A stretch of 64,000 bases of DNA from Pedobacter ghigonis. GTDB taxonomy: Bacteria; Bacteroidota; Bacteroidia; Sphingobacteriales; Sphingobacteriaceae. A program made the translations under genes and the position numbers. Location of the stretch: positions 62,001 through 126,000 of the forward strand of contig NZ_CAESCM010000014.1 in assembly GCF_903166585.1 (NCBI RefSeq), written 5' to 3'. Shown here in pieces: positions 26,901 to 35,700 of this stretch. Below the pieces are notes generated by a model, which saw only the letters and a list, made by a program, of their open reading frames with translations, was not told the origin of the DNA and did not search any database. Each line of letters opens with the position of its first letter. Within the stretch, counting starts at the first letter, position 1.

Positions 26901-28302
26901 AAAGGATAGGGAGGTAAACAATCAGAATGATAATCTGACTGAAAACCGCAGATTTAATCATCGAACCCGACGATTTTTCTACTTCCTCATCCATTTGCCC
27001 CTGATTGATCTGGCTTAGGTTCCTGAATTTTTTGGAGTGCGAAAAGCGGTGTAAAATCGCTTCAACAACAATAACAGAACCATCTACAATCAGACCGAAA
27101 TCAATAGCTCCCAGCGACATTAAATTACCACCAACCCCGAATTTATTCATTAAAATAATAGCGAATAACATAGAGAGCGGAATAACCGACGATACAATTA
27201 AGCCGGCACGCAGGTTACCCAGAAAAAACACCAGTACAAAGATTACAATCAGCGCGCCTTCCATTAAATTGGTTTCAACCGTACTAATGGCGTTATCAAC
27301 CATTTTGGTACGATCGAGAAAGGGCTCTATCACTACGCCTTCGGGTAGCATATCCTGTATTTTGGCTATTTTATCTTTTACCCGCTTCACCACAACTGAT
27401 GAGTTTTCGCCCTTGAGCATCATTACAACAGCACCGGCTACTTCGCCCTGGTCGTTATAAGTCATGGCACCATAGCGGATGGCCGAGCCATAACGCACAT
27501 CGGCCACATGGCCCATCAATACCGGCATGCCATTGCTGAGCGTTTTCACCACAATTTTTTTAATGTCTTCTGGACTTGTAGTTAAACCTTCACTCCGGAT
27601 ATAAAGCACGGTTGGCCCTTTCTCTATGTAGGCACCGCCTGTGTTTTCGTTGTTCTTTTCCAGCGCATCGAAAATATCAGAAATGGTTAAGCCAAATGAT
27701 TTAAGCTGATCCTGTTTTACGGCTATTTCGTACTGTTTAAGCTTACCGCCAAAACTCGATACTTCTGCCACGCCAGGTGTACCCAATAGCTGCCGGCGTA
27801 CAATCCAATCTTGCATGGTGCGTAGCGCCTGCTCGTCGTACTTGCCTTCGTAGCCTTTTTTCGGGCGTACTACGTATTGATAAATTTCGCCCAAACCGGT
27901 CGAAACGGGAGCCATTTGCGGTGCGCCAATCCCTTCAGGAATTTCCTGCTGCACTTGTTGCAGGCGTTCGGCAATTTGCTGCCGCGCCCAGTACACATCG
28001 GTTTCTTCGTTAAAAACAATGGTCACCAGAGAAAGTCCAAACCGCGAAAAACTTCTGATTTGTTTCATCCCCGAAATGCTGCTACAGGCCTGTTCTATAG
28101 GGAAGGTAATTAACCGTTCAATATCAGGTGCGCCTAATGAGGGAGAAACAGTGATTACCTGCACCTGGTTATCGGTAATATCGGGCAAGGCATCAATAGG
28201 TAGTTTGGTTACTTCGTAAGTACCCCAGCCAATAAGCGCGAATACAAACAAAGCAACAATCAGCTTATTCCTGATGGAAAAGCCAATAATCTTATTTAAC
28301 AT
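23944..28302 (-). CDS. CzcA/CusA-type heavy-metal RND pump fused to a TolC-like outer-membrane factor
   Basis: 1452 residues. Residues 1-~1040 are a complete HME-type RND pump with twelve membrane helices; the TM4 motif DFGLIVDGSVIVVE is of the kind found in divalent-cation (Zn/Co/Cd/Ni) exporters rather than Cu(I) pumps. From ~1049 a new signal-peptide-like stretch begins (MLILVFSFAATGASAQQ), followed by about 400 residues of TolC-type helical repeats (ITLQAALDTAVKNSYTLQLA ...). Unfused pumps are ~1040 residues, as in the second system at 32774. No frameshift is seen at the joint. Confidence 0.94.
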   Translation of the reverse strand: MLNKIIGFSIRNKLIVALFVFALIGWGTYEVTKLPIDALPDITDNQVQVITVSPSLGAPDIERLITFPIEQACSSISGMKQIRSFSRFGLSLVTIVFNEETDVYWARQQIAERLQQVQQEIPEGIGAPQMAPVSTGLGEIYQYVVRPKKGYEGKYDEQALRTMQDWIVRRQLLGTPGVAEVSSFGGKLKQYEIAVKQDQLKSFGLTISDIFDALEKNNENTGGAYIEKGPTVLYIRSEGLTTSPEDIKKIVVKTLSNGMPVLMGHVADVRYGSAIRYGAMTYNDQGEVAGAVVMMLKGENSSVVVKRVKDKIAKIQDMLPEGVVIEPFLDRTKMVDNAISTVETNLMEGALIVIFVLVFFLGNLRAGLIVSSVIPLSMLFAIILMNKFGVGGNLMSLGAIDFGLIVDGSVIVVEAILHRFSHSKKFRNLSQINQGQMDEEVEKSSGSMIKSAVFSQIIILIVYLPILSLEGIEGKMFKPMAFTIAFAILGAFILSITYVPMMSALFLNKKLSHKKTITDRFVIWLERRYQPLLNRVLQFPKSILAATLSLFAIAVFVMGTLGGEFIPQLEEGDFAVETRLLTGSNLNNTIETTQKASKILLDSFPEVQKIVTKIGSAEIPTDPMPFEAGDMMVILKPKKEWVSATSFPELSAKMTKAVEVIPGITVGFQFPVQMRFNELMTGARQDVVCKIFGEDLDSLANYAKKLGAIIGTVKGAINVYEEQVTGMPQVVISYNRDGMAKYGLNVADINRVVNTAFAGQVAGQVYEGEKRFDMVVRLSEDARKNIKNVQDLMISTATGNQIPLSMVANISEVEGVNQIQREDTRRRIIVGFNVKDRDVQSIVEELQQKAGKNLQLAKGYTISYGGSFENMTAAKSRLAIVVPIALLLIFLLLYFAFSSVKQGLLIYTAIPLSAIGGIFALWMRDLPFSISAGVGFIALFGVAVLNGILLVSEFNRLKKEGWTDVKRIVIHATKSKLRAVLMTALVPSLGFIPMAISTGAGGAVQKPLATVVIGGLIFSTLLTLFVLPMLYILFEKGFGYFKPKKPIAMLILVFSFAATGASAQQKITLQAALDTAVKNSYTLQLARTDVNYNKAIGKTSFDLPKTDVNYEYGKFNSLANDNKISVSQGLEFPTVYAKQSAVYKTAVRISEIQLQGKEIDLSYQVKASYFGLLILAEKRNLLLKADSVYAAFLEKSKQRFKSGDVDVLELRTAENQKQQIANQLQFLETDYTLALNRFNLLLNSGNRLVPDGTAVYQSATSLLEGTANHPVLKQKAAEIALAINQKSLERSKLLPNINFGYNNSSIIGWQTSALGTDQYFDKSKRFSSVNVGLGIPLFFGAQQSRIKAAGLATAQKQTELEQTKKELNTAYENALQSYSQHSKLVKNYQQTLLPNADDIINTSTLKLNAGEIGYLDWVILINQSVQLKSEYFDQVERYNESLFEIERLKGIK

Positions 28303-28391
28303 AATATCTTATTTAAAAAGGATCGACAAGAAAATTCAGTCGCAGCAAAAACTGCAACCAAAAAGAATAAACAATAATATTTAAAGGGATA

Positions 28392-28766
28392 TTATGCGGT
28401 AGGTGGCCTTAACAGGCTGGTGGTATAAGGACCTGGAATAAATAATTGATAGCCGAATACCTGTTTGGACGATATTTTTTTTGAAGCTGCCGCAATAAGC
28501 CTGGTTTTGCCTTGTGGTACGCCCAGCGAGAACATGTGGTGCCCGTCAATTTTTTTGAAAGGGAGTTTCATGTCTTCCTCCTGGTCGTTATCGTTAATAT
28601 CCTGACCAAGGTAGTGCATTTTAATAAAGGTAACGATACCGATATCGGCATTTAGCTGATTGTGCTTAATAAAATGTGAAACCAGTTGAGGCACCTTAAG
28701 CAACTCACAGAATGAGGCATTAAGCATGATTACCGGCAATAGGAAAATCAAACAGATTTTATTCAC
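28392..28766 (-). CDS. Small secreted or surface protein of unknown function
   Basis: 124 residues if translation starts at the GTG at 28764-28766. The N terminus (ICLIFLLPVIML) looks like a signal peptide. The remainder includes IVTFIKMHYLGQDINDNDQE and LPFKKIDGHHMF, rich in His, Met and acidic residues. A perfect -7 box (TATATTTG, 28771-28778) lies so close that the message would be almost leaderless; a later ATG at 28727 would remove the signal peptide. It precedes the metal RND operon by 89 bp, so a link to metal handling is possible but unproven. Confidence 0.6.
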   Translation of the reverse strand: MNKICLIFLLPVIMLNASFCELLKVPQLVSHFIKHNQLNADIGIVTFIKMHYLGQDINDNDQEEDMKLPFKKIDGHHMFSLGVPQGKTRLIAAASKKISSKQVFGYQLFIPGPYTTSLLRPPTA

Positions 28767-28856
28767 GGTGCAAATATAGGCACACTGGTTTAAATTTATC
28801 TGCTATTGCACTATCAAGTGTGTTACAAACCGTATTTTTTAAATTTTCCGTTTGGG

Positions 28857-29258
28857 TTATGACGTGTAAATCAGCTTTTTCGCTTCTTTAAGTCGATAGC
28901 CATTTTGGTTGCTCAGTTCTAGTTTCCCCTTTTTCCAAACGTATTTTCCCTTTTTGCGGGTTCTGATTAAAATCTGGCTTTCGGGATAACTGGCCAGAAA
29001 AACTTCTGCTTTGGTATTATCGGCACTAAAAATAACCGCCGCAATAGCTTTGTAACTGGCAGCCGAATCGACCTGGTGTAATTTGATTTTTTGTTCGAAA
29101 ACCCTGATACAATCTTTTTTAAGTATAGAGTAGGTGTAGCCGGCTGAACCAATACAGCCGTGCTTATCGCGATCGGCACCTGTGATAACCTGTTGCGCAT
29201 AACCTGCTGTAGTAAAAAAGATTAGGCTGCTACAAAAAACTAATAATTTTCTTTTCAT
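28857..29258 (-). CDS. Secreted protein of unknown function with a conserved Cys pair
   Basis: 133 residues with a clear signal peptide ending GYAQ. The mature protein begins with the motif DRDKHGCIGSAGYTYS and LKKDCIRVFE, so two Cys about 15 residues apart may form a disulfide. A Lys-rich C terminus follows (RTRKKGKYVWKKGKLE). I recall similar small Bacteroidota proteins but no function. Probably periplasmic. The ~200 bp upstream (29259-29459) shows nothing further. Confidence 0.7.
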   Translation of the reverse strand: MKRKLLVFCSSLIFFTTAGYAQQVITGADRDKHGCIGSAGYTYSILKKDCIRVFEQKIKLHQVDSAASYKAIAAVIFSADNTKAEVFLASYPESQILIRTRKKGKYVWKKGKLELSNQNGYRLKEAKKLIYTS

Positions 29259-29459
29259 TTAGGTTTCGTTATAGGATTAAAAATAATAAAAAAGAATTGC
29301 GTTGCAAAAAAGGAGCATCCGGAATGTAACAGAATAAAAAAGGGTAAGGGAGGTTTAGCGAAATGTTAAATGTAAATAGTTTGTTGCTTACCGAAATTTA
29401 ATATTGAGGTTACCTATAACTGGAATCAATTCGGTAAATTAGTATAATTTTAAGAGGAC

Positions 29460-29675
29460 ATGGAAAACTACCCAAATTTAGCGAGCGCTGGTGATCTTCC
29501 TGATCGAGATTTGGAGATCGTAATCTTTAGTGGCACCACAGCGGTTACAGATACAGCGGTTCAGCAAACTTTATCAGATGATATTGAAGACCTGGATTAT
29601 CTTTTGCGCTGCCGCAATAATTTCAGAAATGCAATAGGCATTGCACGGGGTATATACGAAGCAAAACTGGCTTAG
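29460..29675 (+). CDS. Small hypothetical protein
   Basis: 71 residues, no membrane segment, acidic in the middle (LSDDIEDLDYLLRCRNNFRN). The ATG is preceded by AAGAGGAC, an unusually good ribosome-binding sequence for this genome. Only the reading frame and this site support it. No family recognised. Confidence 0.5.
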   Translation: MENYPNLASAGDLPDRDLEIVIFSGTTAVTDTAVQQTLSDDIEDLDYLLRCRNNFRNAIGIARGIYEAKLA

Positions 29676-29766
29676 TATATTTATTGGCTATCCCGTATCG
29701 TATTATTTTACCCTTATCAGGTTAAGAATGGTTTGTTGTGTGCTTTGCAGATTCCTGCTAAACGGA

Positions 29767-30063
29767 TTAACTATGCCCGCGTTCCAGCTGTGAGATCCTG
29801 AAAACTTCCCTCGAAATTACCGCTATATTTTCTTTTAGGTTTTCGCTGCAGCAATGCAATACGGCTATGGAGATGGTAATTCCGCTAATTTCTTCGCAAA
29901 GCTCCATTTGGATGCAGCAGCCCTGTATAGGTTCAGTTTTTCCTTTGAGCATGCCAAAAATATTCTTGGCTTCCCTGCGGTCTGTTCCCAGTAAAAATGA
30001 TCCATAAGTATGGAGTCCGATAGGAACAAGTAAGCTTAAAGTAACTGCATATTTGTTTTCCAT
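29767..30063 (-). CDS. Small hypothetical protein
   Basis: 98 residues, starting MENKYAVTLSLLVPIGLHTY, with a CC pair in the middle (IQGCCIQMELCEE) and VLHCCSENLKENI. Mixed alpha/beta composition without a membrane helix. It stands alone between a plus-strand small gene and the inverted repeat at 30128. Codon use resembles neighbouring genes. Function unknown. Confidence 0.55.
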   Translation of the reverse strand: MENKYAVTLSLLVPIGLHTYGSFLLGTDRREAKNIFGMLKGKTEPIQGCCIQMELCEEISGITISIAVLHCCSENLKENIAVISREVFRISQLERGHS

Positions 30064-30127
30064 TATCTATTCAACGCTTATTATGGTACTCATCATATCA
30101 GAGCGAGAAAAAGATATTAAATATACC

Positions 30128-30196
30128 AAAAAATGCAAATACTTGTATCAGATCAATTCAACATAGTTTAAAATCGTTACAGTATTTGCATTTTTT
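30128..30196 (-). terminator. Long inverted repeat acting as probable bidirectional terminator
   Basis: A perfect 16-bp inverted repeat: AAAAAATGCAAATACT (30128-30143) and AGTATTTGCATTTTTT (30181-30196), extendable by three pairs past a one-base bulge. The loop is about 30 nt. It lies right after the MFS gene stop and gives T-rich ends on both strands. Confidence 0.6.
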
Positions 30197-30202
30197 TCCT
30201 TT

Positions 30203-31480
30203 TTAGGCTATTTCGTGCAACACGGGCTCATCGGCCGGAATTGTGGTGTTTGTTTTGGCTTTTCTTTTGGCCAGGTTACTCACCCTCGACATTAAAAGAA
30301 TGCCGATGATGGAAATGATGACAATGAGATAGCCCACAACATTATAGTTTTGCAAGGGGGCACCTTTGGCCGGTTGTGTTACAATCAGACCAGCTACACC
30401 GGCTGCCACTCCTCCGGCAATTTGTTGCAAGGAAGAATTTATGCTCATAAAAGCACCACGATCAGCCATATCGGGTATTGCACTGGTTAAAGCCGAAGAA
30501 GGAATCATGCGGCTCATTACGCCCATCATCATCAACACGTTGTAAAATATAACCAGGTAGAATGGCGTAGGACCAAGGTTGGTATAAACCACGCACATGA
30601 TCATCATCCATATCGATGCCGCTGCAAATATTTTAAACTTATCTATCCTGTCGCTTAATTTTCCAACCACTGGCATGATAATTAAAGCACAAATGCCCGA
30701 TACCATAAATAATAAGGGTAGTTGTTGCGGAGTAAGTTTGAGGTTGTTTACTGCAAATGCACTGCCGAAGGGCATCATCATAAAACCGCCAATAGAGAGC
30801 AGGGCAGTGGCTGTAAAACCAACACGATAATCGGCTTTGGCAACAGTATGCAGTAAATGTTTAATGGCCGATTTATCCGTTTGCACCAATAAATGTTGCG
30901 TTAACGGGCGCAGTTTAGCCGCAATAAGTAGCGCAATGCCAACACTTAACGCAGCTATCATCCAGAACGGTGCTTCCCAGCCCCATGCATCGGCCAGGTA
31001 AAGGCCAATTGGGATGCCTAACACCTGACTGGCACCGAAACCAATCTGTATAAAACCCATCACGCGCCCGCGCTGCTGTAGAGAAAAGATATCGGTTATA
31101 ATCGCCATGGATATAGAGCCGATAACGCCACCAAATAGACCGGTAATGATACGTGCTGCCACCAAAAGGGCATAAGTGTGGGCAAGTCCGCAGAAAATGG
31201 TGCCCAAAATAAAACCGGTGTAGAAAAACAGCAGGAGTTTTTTGCGGTCAAATTTATCGGCAAAACCTGCGGTAAGCAAACCCGAAATACCGGCACTAAA
31301 AGCATAGGCCGAAACCGCAATACCGAAATTAGCGGGTTTAAGGTTCAGCGATTTCATTAGGATATCGCCAAGGGGAGACATAACCATAAAATCCAGTATC
31401 ACTGTAAATTGGGTTATGGCCAGTAAAAATATAACAAGTTTCTGGTAGCCGCTAAAGGCTGCCTTCGGTGTATTTTCCAT
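30203..31480 (-). CDS. Major facilitator superfamily drug:H+ antiporter-like transporter
   Basis: 425 residues with twelve predicted membrane helices. The N-terminal half has the MFS loop motif in GFADKFDRKKLLLFF, and a repeated version (GKLSDRIDKFKIF) lies after TM6, typical of DHA1-type exporters. It is the last gene of a TetR/HMA-like/MFS operon, 5 bp after the preceding gene, and is therefore probably an exporter induced when the TetR repressor binds a toxic ligand. Substrate unknown. Confidence 0.9.
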   Translation of the reverse strand: MENTPKAAFSGYQKLVIFLLAITQFTVILDFMVMSPLGDILMKSLNLKPANFGIAVSAYAFSAGISGLLTAGFADKFDRKKLLLFFYTGFILGTIFCGLAHTYALLVAARIITGLFGGVIGSISMAIITDIFSLQQRGRVMGFIQIGFGASQVLGIPIGLYLADAWGWEAPFWMIAALSVGIALLIAAKLRPLTQHLLVQTDKSAIKHLLHTVAKADYRVGFTATALLSIGGFMMMPFGSAFAVNNLKLTPQQLPLLFMVSGICALIIMPVVGKLSDRIDKFKIFAAASIWMMIMCVVYTNLGPTPFYLVIFYNVLMMMGVMSRMIPSSALTSAIPDMADRGAFMSINSSLQQIAGGVAAGVAGLIVTQPAKGAPLQNYNVVGYLIVIISIIGILLMSRVSNLAKRKAKTNTTIPADEPVLHEIA

Positions 31481-31485
31481 ATTGT

Positions 31486-31716
31486 TTAGGTAAGCTCACA
31501 GCATTCGTAGCCGTGGCTGGTAAGTAAATGAATAATCTCGGCATGCGAGAGGGTATAGGATATCACGCGGAGCACACGGTCTATATCTTCGTGGTCTACG
31601 GTCCAAGAGTTGATGCCCGGATTGTTGTTCAATAAAGTGCATAGCGATGGATTTGCCATTTCTAAGGTGATATTGGTTTTGAACAACAGGATGTGATCGA
31701 AATTTTCAGGGTCCAT
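31486..31716 (-). CDS. HMA-like small protein lacking the CxxC metal site
   Basis: 76 residues with the beta-alpha-beta-beta-alpha-beta layout of heavy-metal-associated chaperones: ILLFKTNI, then a helix, NSWTVDHEDIDRVLRVIS, a second helix (AEIIHLLTSHGY) and a final strand. Where the family has CxxC after the first strand, this protein has TLEMANP, so Cu(I) binding by that route is not possible. A CC pair occurs at the end (YECCELT). It lies between tetR (4 bp) and the MFS gene (5 bp). Confidence 0.7.
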   Translation of the reverse strand: MDPENFDHILLFKTNITLEMANPSLCTLLNNNPGINSWTVDHEDIDRVLRVISYTLSHAEIIHLLTSHGYECCELT

Positions 31717-31720
31717 AATC

Positions 31721-32311
31721 TTATTTTTTAAGTGCTTTTACCACGAGATCAAAGGTTTGCCAAAAAACTGTATCGGTTACCTTAAAAGACGTACCGTCTA
31801 AACTTTTACCTTCCTGATCGAGGCGGATAAGGTTGTACAAGGGCGCAAAGGCGATAGACCAGTAGACATCGAGGGGCATCTTTTCAATCTCGCCACGTTG
31901 AATGGCATTGGTCATAAACGTGCCCATTGTCATTTTAAACTCGCTGATGGCATCAGAAAGGAGTGTTGGCTGGTAACTCGAGCTGCGTAACTGATCAAAA
32001 AACAAATTCATCTGTGGTTTTTCTTTAGCAAATGCATACCGGTTTTCCCATTGTTTGTGAAGCCCCTGTTCGAAAGACATTTCCGGACTAAAATCTTTCA
32101 TAATCCCTTGCGTCATCGATTCGAGTTCTTCGATGGTGATTTTAACAATCAGATCGTCGCGGTCTTTATAATAAATGTATAGCGTAGCAACCGAAATCTG
32201 ACAGGCTTTGGCCAGCTTATTCATGCTAAAACCTTCTAAACCATCTTTTACAATCAGTTCGATAGCCTTTTGCTTTACCAGCAATACTTTTTCTGTATCT
32301 CTTAATCTCAT
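31721..32311 (-). CDS. TetR/AcrR-family repressor
   Basis: 196 residues. The N-terminal HTH is canonical (GLEGFSMNKLAKACQIS, then VATLYIYYKDRDDL). The C-terminal ligand domain is all-helical and divergent. First gene of the operon with the HMA-like and MFS genes; an AT-rich dyad overlapping its promoter suggests autoregulation. Confidence 0.93.
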   Translation of the reverse strand: MRLRDTEKVLLVKQKAIELIVKDGLEGFSMNKLAKACQISVATLYIYYKDRDDLIVKITIEELESMTQGIMKDFSPEMSFEQGLHKQWENRYAFAKEKPQMNLFFDQLRSSSYQPTLLSDAISEFKMTMGTFMTNAIQRGEIEKMPLDVYWSIAFAPLYNLIRLDQEGKSLDGTSFKVTDTVFWQTFDLVVKALKK

Positions 32312-32318
32312 GAGGCTT

Positions 32319-32348
32319 CAAAAATAAATAAATATTCATTCACTTAAA
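32319..32348 (-). promoter_or_regulatory. Promoter and probable operator of the TetR operon
   Basis: Minus-strand -7 box TATTTTTG (32319-32326) with TTT at the -33 position after 19 nt. Between them lies an imperfect dyad centred on AATATT (about 32324-32343; seven of ten arm positions pair), where a TetR dimer would block the polymerase. Confidence 0.4.
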
Positions 32349-32523
32349 GAATTATTCATAGTTTTTTAGAAATTAAAACAATAAAGTGTGTGAAAGTGAT
32401 GGCCTGACTAAATCAGACAATCAGAAAAACAGCAAACGAGAATAGTTTTTTGATAGCTTTAATTCTATATACTTAGGTAGCAATAAATTAGTTTTACCAA
32501 CCAGATATTCCTTATTTTAATAT

Positions 32524-32646
32524 ATGAATGTCAAGTCCCCGATGATGCCAGGTGCAAAAACTTGCCCAAAATGCCCAAAGTGTGAGCCAGACAGGGTGCC
32601 ACTTGGGTTTTTATTTAAAACGATATTGCCGTTTATAACGGTATAA
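32524..32646 (+). CDS. Possible 40-residue protein with CPKCPKC motif
   Basis: ATG at 32524, TAA at 32644-32646. It begins MNVKSPMMPGAKTCPKCPKC and ends in a hydrophobic stretch (LGFLFKTILPFITV). The CxxCxxC cluster could bind a metal. It is the only frame in the 462-bp gap between tetR and the RND gene, and a plus-strand terminator follows at 32721. No homologue is known to me and it may be chance. Confidence 0.3.
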   Translation: MNVKSPMMPGAKTCPKCPKCEPDRVPLGFLFKTILPFITV

Positions 32647-32720
32647 ATGCTATAGGTGTTTCAAAAAATTTTATGTGATGTAGGAATTTTTTGGACAATA
32701 ATTGATTAAAGTTTTAGTTT

Positions 32721-32755
32721 CGGCCTGGTTGAATATTCATCCAGGCCGTTGTTTT
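32721..32755 (+). terminator. Plus-strand terminator facing the RND operon end
   Basis: CGGCCTGG (32721-32728) pairs exactly with CCAGGCCG (32741-32748), with a self-complementary GAATATTC in the loop, followed by TTGTTTTT on the plus strand. The minus strand has no T tract here, so the signal serves a plus-strand transcript. Confidence 0.65.
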
Positions 32756-32773
32756 TAAACTATTTAATCGTCC

Positions 32774-35700
32774 TTAATTTGAAATTGCCGATAATTCTGC
32801 TTTGGCTTTCTTTTGATAGGCCCAGTAAAATACGATGGGATATACAAAAAGGTTAAACAGCGTGTTGGTAATCAGTCCGCCGATAACCACAATAGCCAAA
32901 GGTTTCGAAGCTTCCGATCCGATTCCGGTAGAAAGTGCTGCCGGCATTAAACCAATTGCAGCCATCAGTGCGGTCATTAATACCGGCCTAAACCTGCTGG
33001 CTACACCATCCCGCATGGCATCGCTAAAGGTCCAGCTGCTGTGGTGTTTTAATTCGGTAATGTTGCTTTTAAATTTGGTAATCAATATTACCCCATTCTG
33101 TACACAAATACCAAACAGGGCGATAAAACCAATACCTGCCGAGATGTTAAAGTTTACACCTGCAGCCAGGAGCGCCAGTATGCCGCCTATCATGGCAAAA
33201 GGTACATTGTTTAGCACCAGCAAGGCATCTTTAATGTTGCCAAAGAGTACAAAGAGGATAAAAAAGATGAGCAATAAACTGATGGGCACCGCCTGCGATA
33301 GCCTCGAAACCGCCCTTTGCTGGTTTTCGAAATCGCCGGCCCATTCCAGTTGATAGGTTTTGGGCAACTTAATCTGTGCGTTAACTTTGGCCTGGGCTTC
33401 GGCAATTACACTGCCCATATCGCGGCCGCGGATCGAAAATTTAATGGCACCATAGCGTTTATGTTTGTCGCGGTATATCATACTGGGACCGGTAATTTTT
33501 CTGATGCTCGAAATTTCGCCGAGTTGTACGTTAGAACCAGATAGGGTAGGAATACGCAATTTACTGATCGAGCTTTCGTCGTTCCTGAAATCTTCGGGAT
33601 AGCGGATTACCAGATCGAATTTTCTTTCGCCTTCAAAAATCTGTGTGGCTGCTTTACCCCCTATAGCCATTTCAATTACGGCATTGGCATCGGCCGTACT
33701 TACTCCGTAAAGGGCCATTTTTTTCTGGTCGAGATTGATTTGCATTTCTGGCTGACCGAGGTTGCGCAGAATACCCAGATCGGCAATGCCATCAACGGTT
33801 TTCAGGATCTTTTCGATCTTTTCTTCCTCTTTTTCTATGTATTCGAAATTTTCGCCAAAGAGTTTCACTACTATACTGCCTTTCACCCCCGAAACGGCTT
33901 CCTCCACATTATCCGAAATGGGTTGCGAGAAGTTGAGGCTAATGCCCGGGAAACTTTTCAACTTCTCCTGCATGCGCTCAATAAGCTGTTCTTTGGTTTG
34001 CTTGCGTTTCCATTCCTTTTTGGGGTAAATATCTACATGAAACTCCATGTTGTAAAAGCCGGTGGCATCGGTACCATCGTTGGGTCGGCCAGTTTGCGAC
34101 ATTACCTGTTTTACTTCTTCAAAACTTAAGAAAATCTTTCGCATCTCGTTGGAGAGCTTTTTGGTTTCATCGAGCGAAATACTCAGCGGGCCGGTTGCCC
34201 TTACATAAATAGAACCTTCATCCAGACTGGGCAAAAATTCGGTACCCAGAAACTTAAAGCTAAAAGCGCCGAGCACAAGCACCATGATGGAGATGGCAAA
34301 TACCAAACGTTTTTTGTTAAAGCACACATCGTAAAACCTGAGTGTGGCTTTGGTTATCCCGGTTAAAAAGATATTGTGCTTTTCTTTTACATTCTTTTTT
34401 AACAGCAGGCTGGCCATAGCCGGAACCAGCGTAAAGGTTAAAATGAGCGCACCAAGCAATGCAAAACTGAGGGTCCAGGCTAGGGGCGAGAACATTTTAC
34501 CTTCTACTTTTTCGAAAGTAAAAATGGGTAGCAATCCGGTAATGATGATGAGTTTGGCAAAGAGAATGCCCTTGCCATTTTCCATACAGGCTTTTTTGAT
34601 GAAACCAAGCTTGCTCATTTTGTTAAACCGGGCCATGCCTACCTTTTTCGCCCGCATATCGAGGGCTACAAAAATGCCTTCGACCATTACAACCGCGCCA
34701 TCAATAATAATCCCGAAATCGATGGCACCCATTGAGAGTAAATTGGCGGGCATGCCCTTTATTTTTAGACAGATAAAGGCAAAAAGCAAAGCCAGGGGAA
34801 TAATGATGGAGACAATGAGCGTAGTGCGCCAATCGGCCATGAAAAGGAAAACGATCAGGGTTACAAATAAAATCCCTTCGAGCATATTGCCCATTACGGT
34901 ATGCACAGAATAGTTAACGAGGTCTTCGCGATCGTAAAAAGGTTTGATTTTTACATCTCCCGGCAGCAGGTTCTGGTTAATGTCGTTTATTTTTTCTTTT
35001 AGCCGGGCAATAACTTCGCTCGGATTGCCGCCCTTGCGCATCACTACAATACCTTCTACCACATCGGGATCCTGGTCTCTACCTACCTGGCCCAGGCGAG
35101 GTAAGGCCGATTCAGCTACACTGGCAATGGTTTTTACATAAACAGGAGTGCCATTTATGTTATCAACCACCACATTTCTAATCTCATCGATATTGTTTAA
35201 CACACCGATACCGCGTACTACATAGGCTTGTCCGCTTTGTACAATTACATCGCCACCCACATTGATATTGCTCTTAGAAACCGCCTCGAAAAGCTCTGTG
35301 GCACTCACGCCATATTGAATGGCTTTTTGCGGGTCGACGGTAATCTGATAGGTTTTAACTTCGCCACCAAAACTAACCACATCGGCTATACCCGACACGG
35401 ATAACAGTTCGCGTTTAACTACCCAATCCTGCAGGGTTTTGAGCTCGCGTACCGATGCTTTATCGCTGGTAAGGGTATAACGGAAAATTTCGCCGGTTGG
35501 TCCGTAAGGGGGCTGTACTTCGGGCTGAATACCTTCGGGCAGATCGGCTTCATCCAAATGGTTGTTAACCTGCACTCTTGCTGCGGCGTAATCTACATCG
35601 TCTTCAAAACTGACTTTAACAATCGATAAACCAAAGAGCGAAGAAGAGCGGATATTGGTTCGCTTTTCGGTTGGGTTCATGGCAATTTCGAGCGGCCTGC

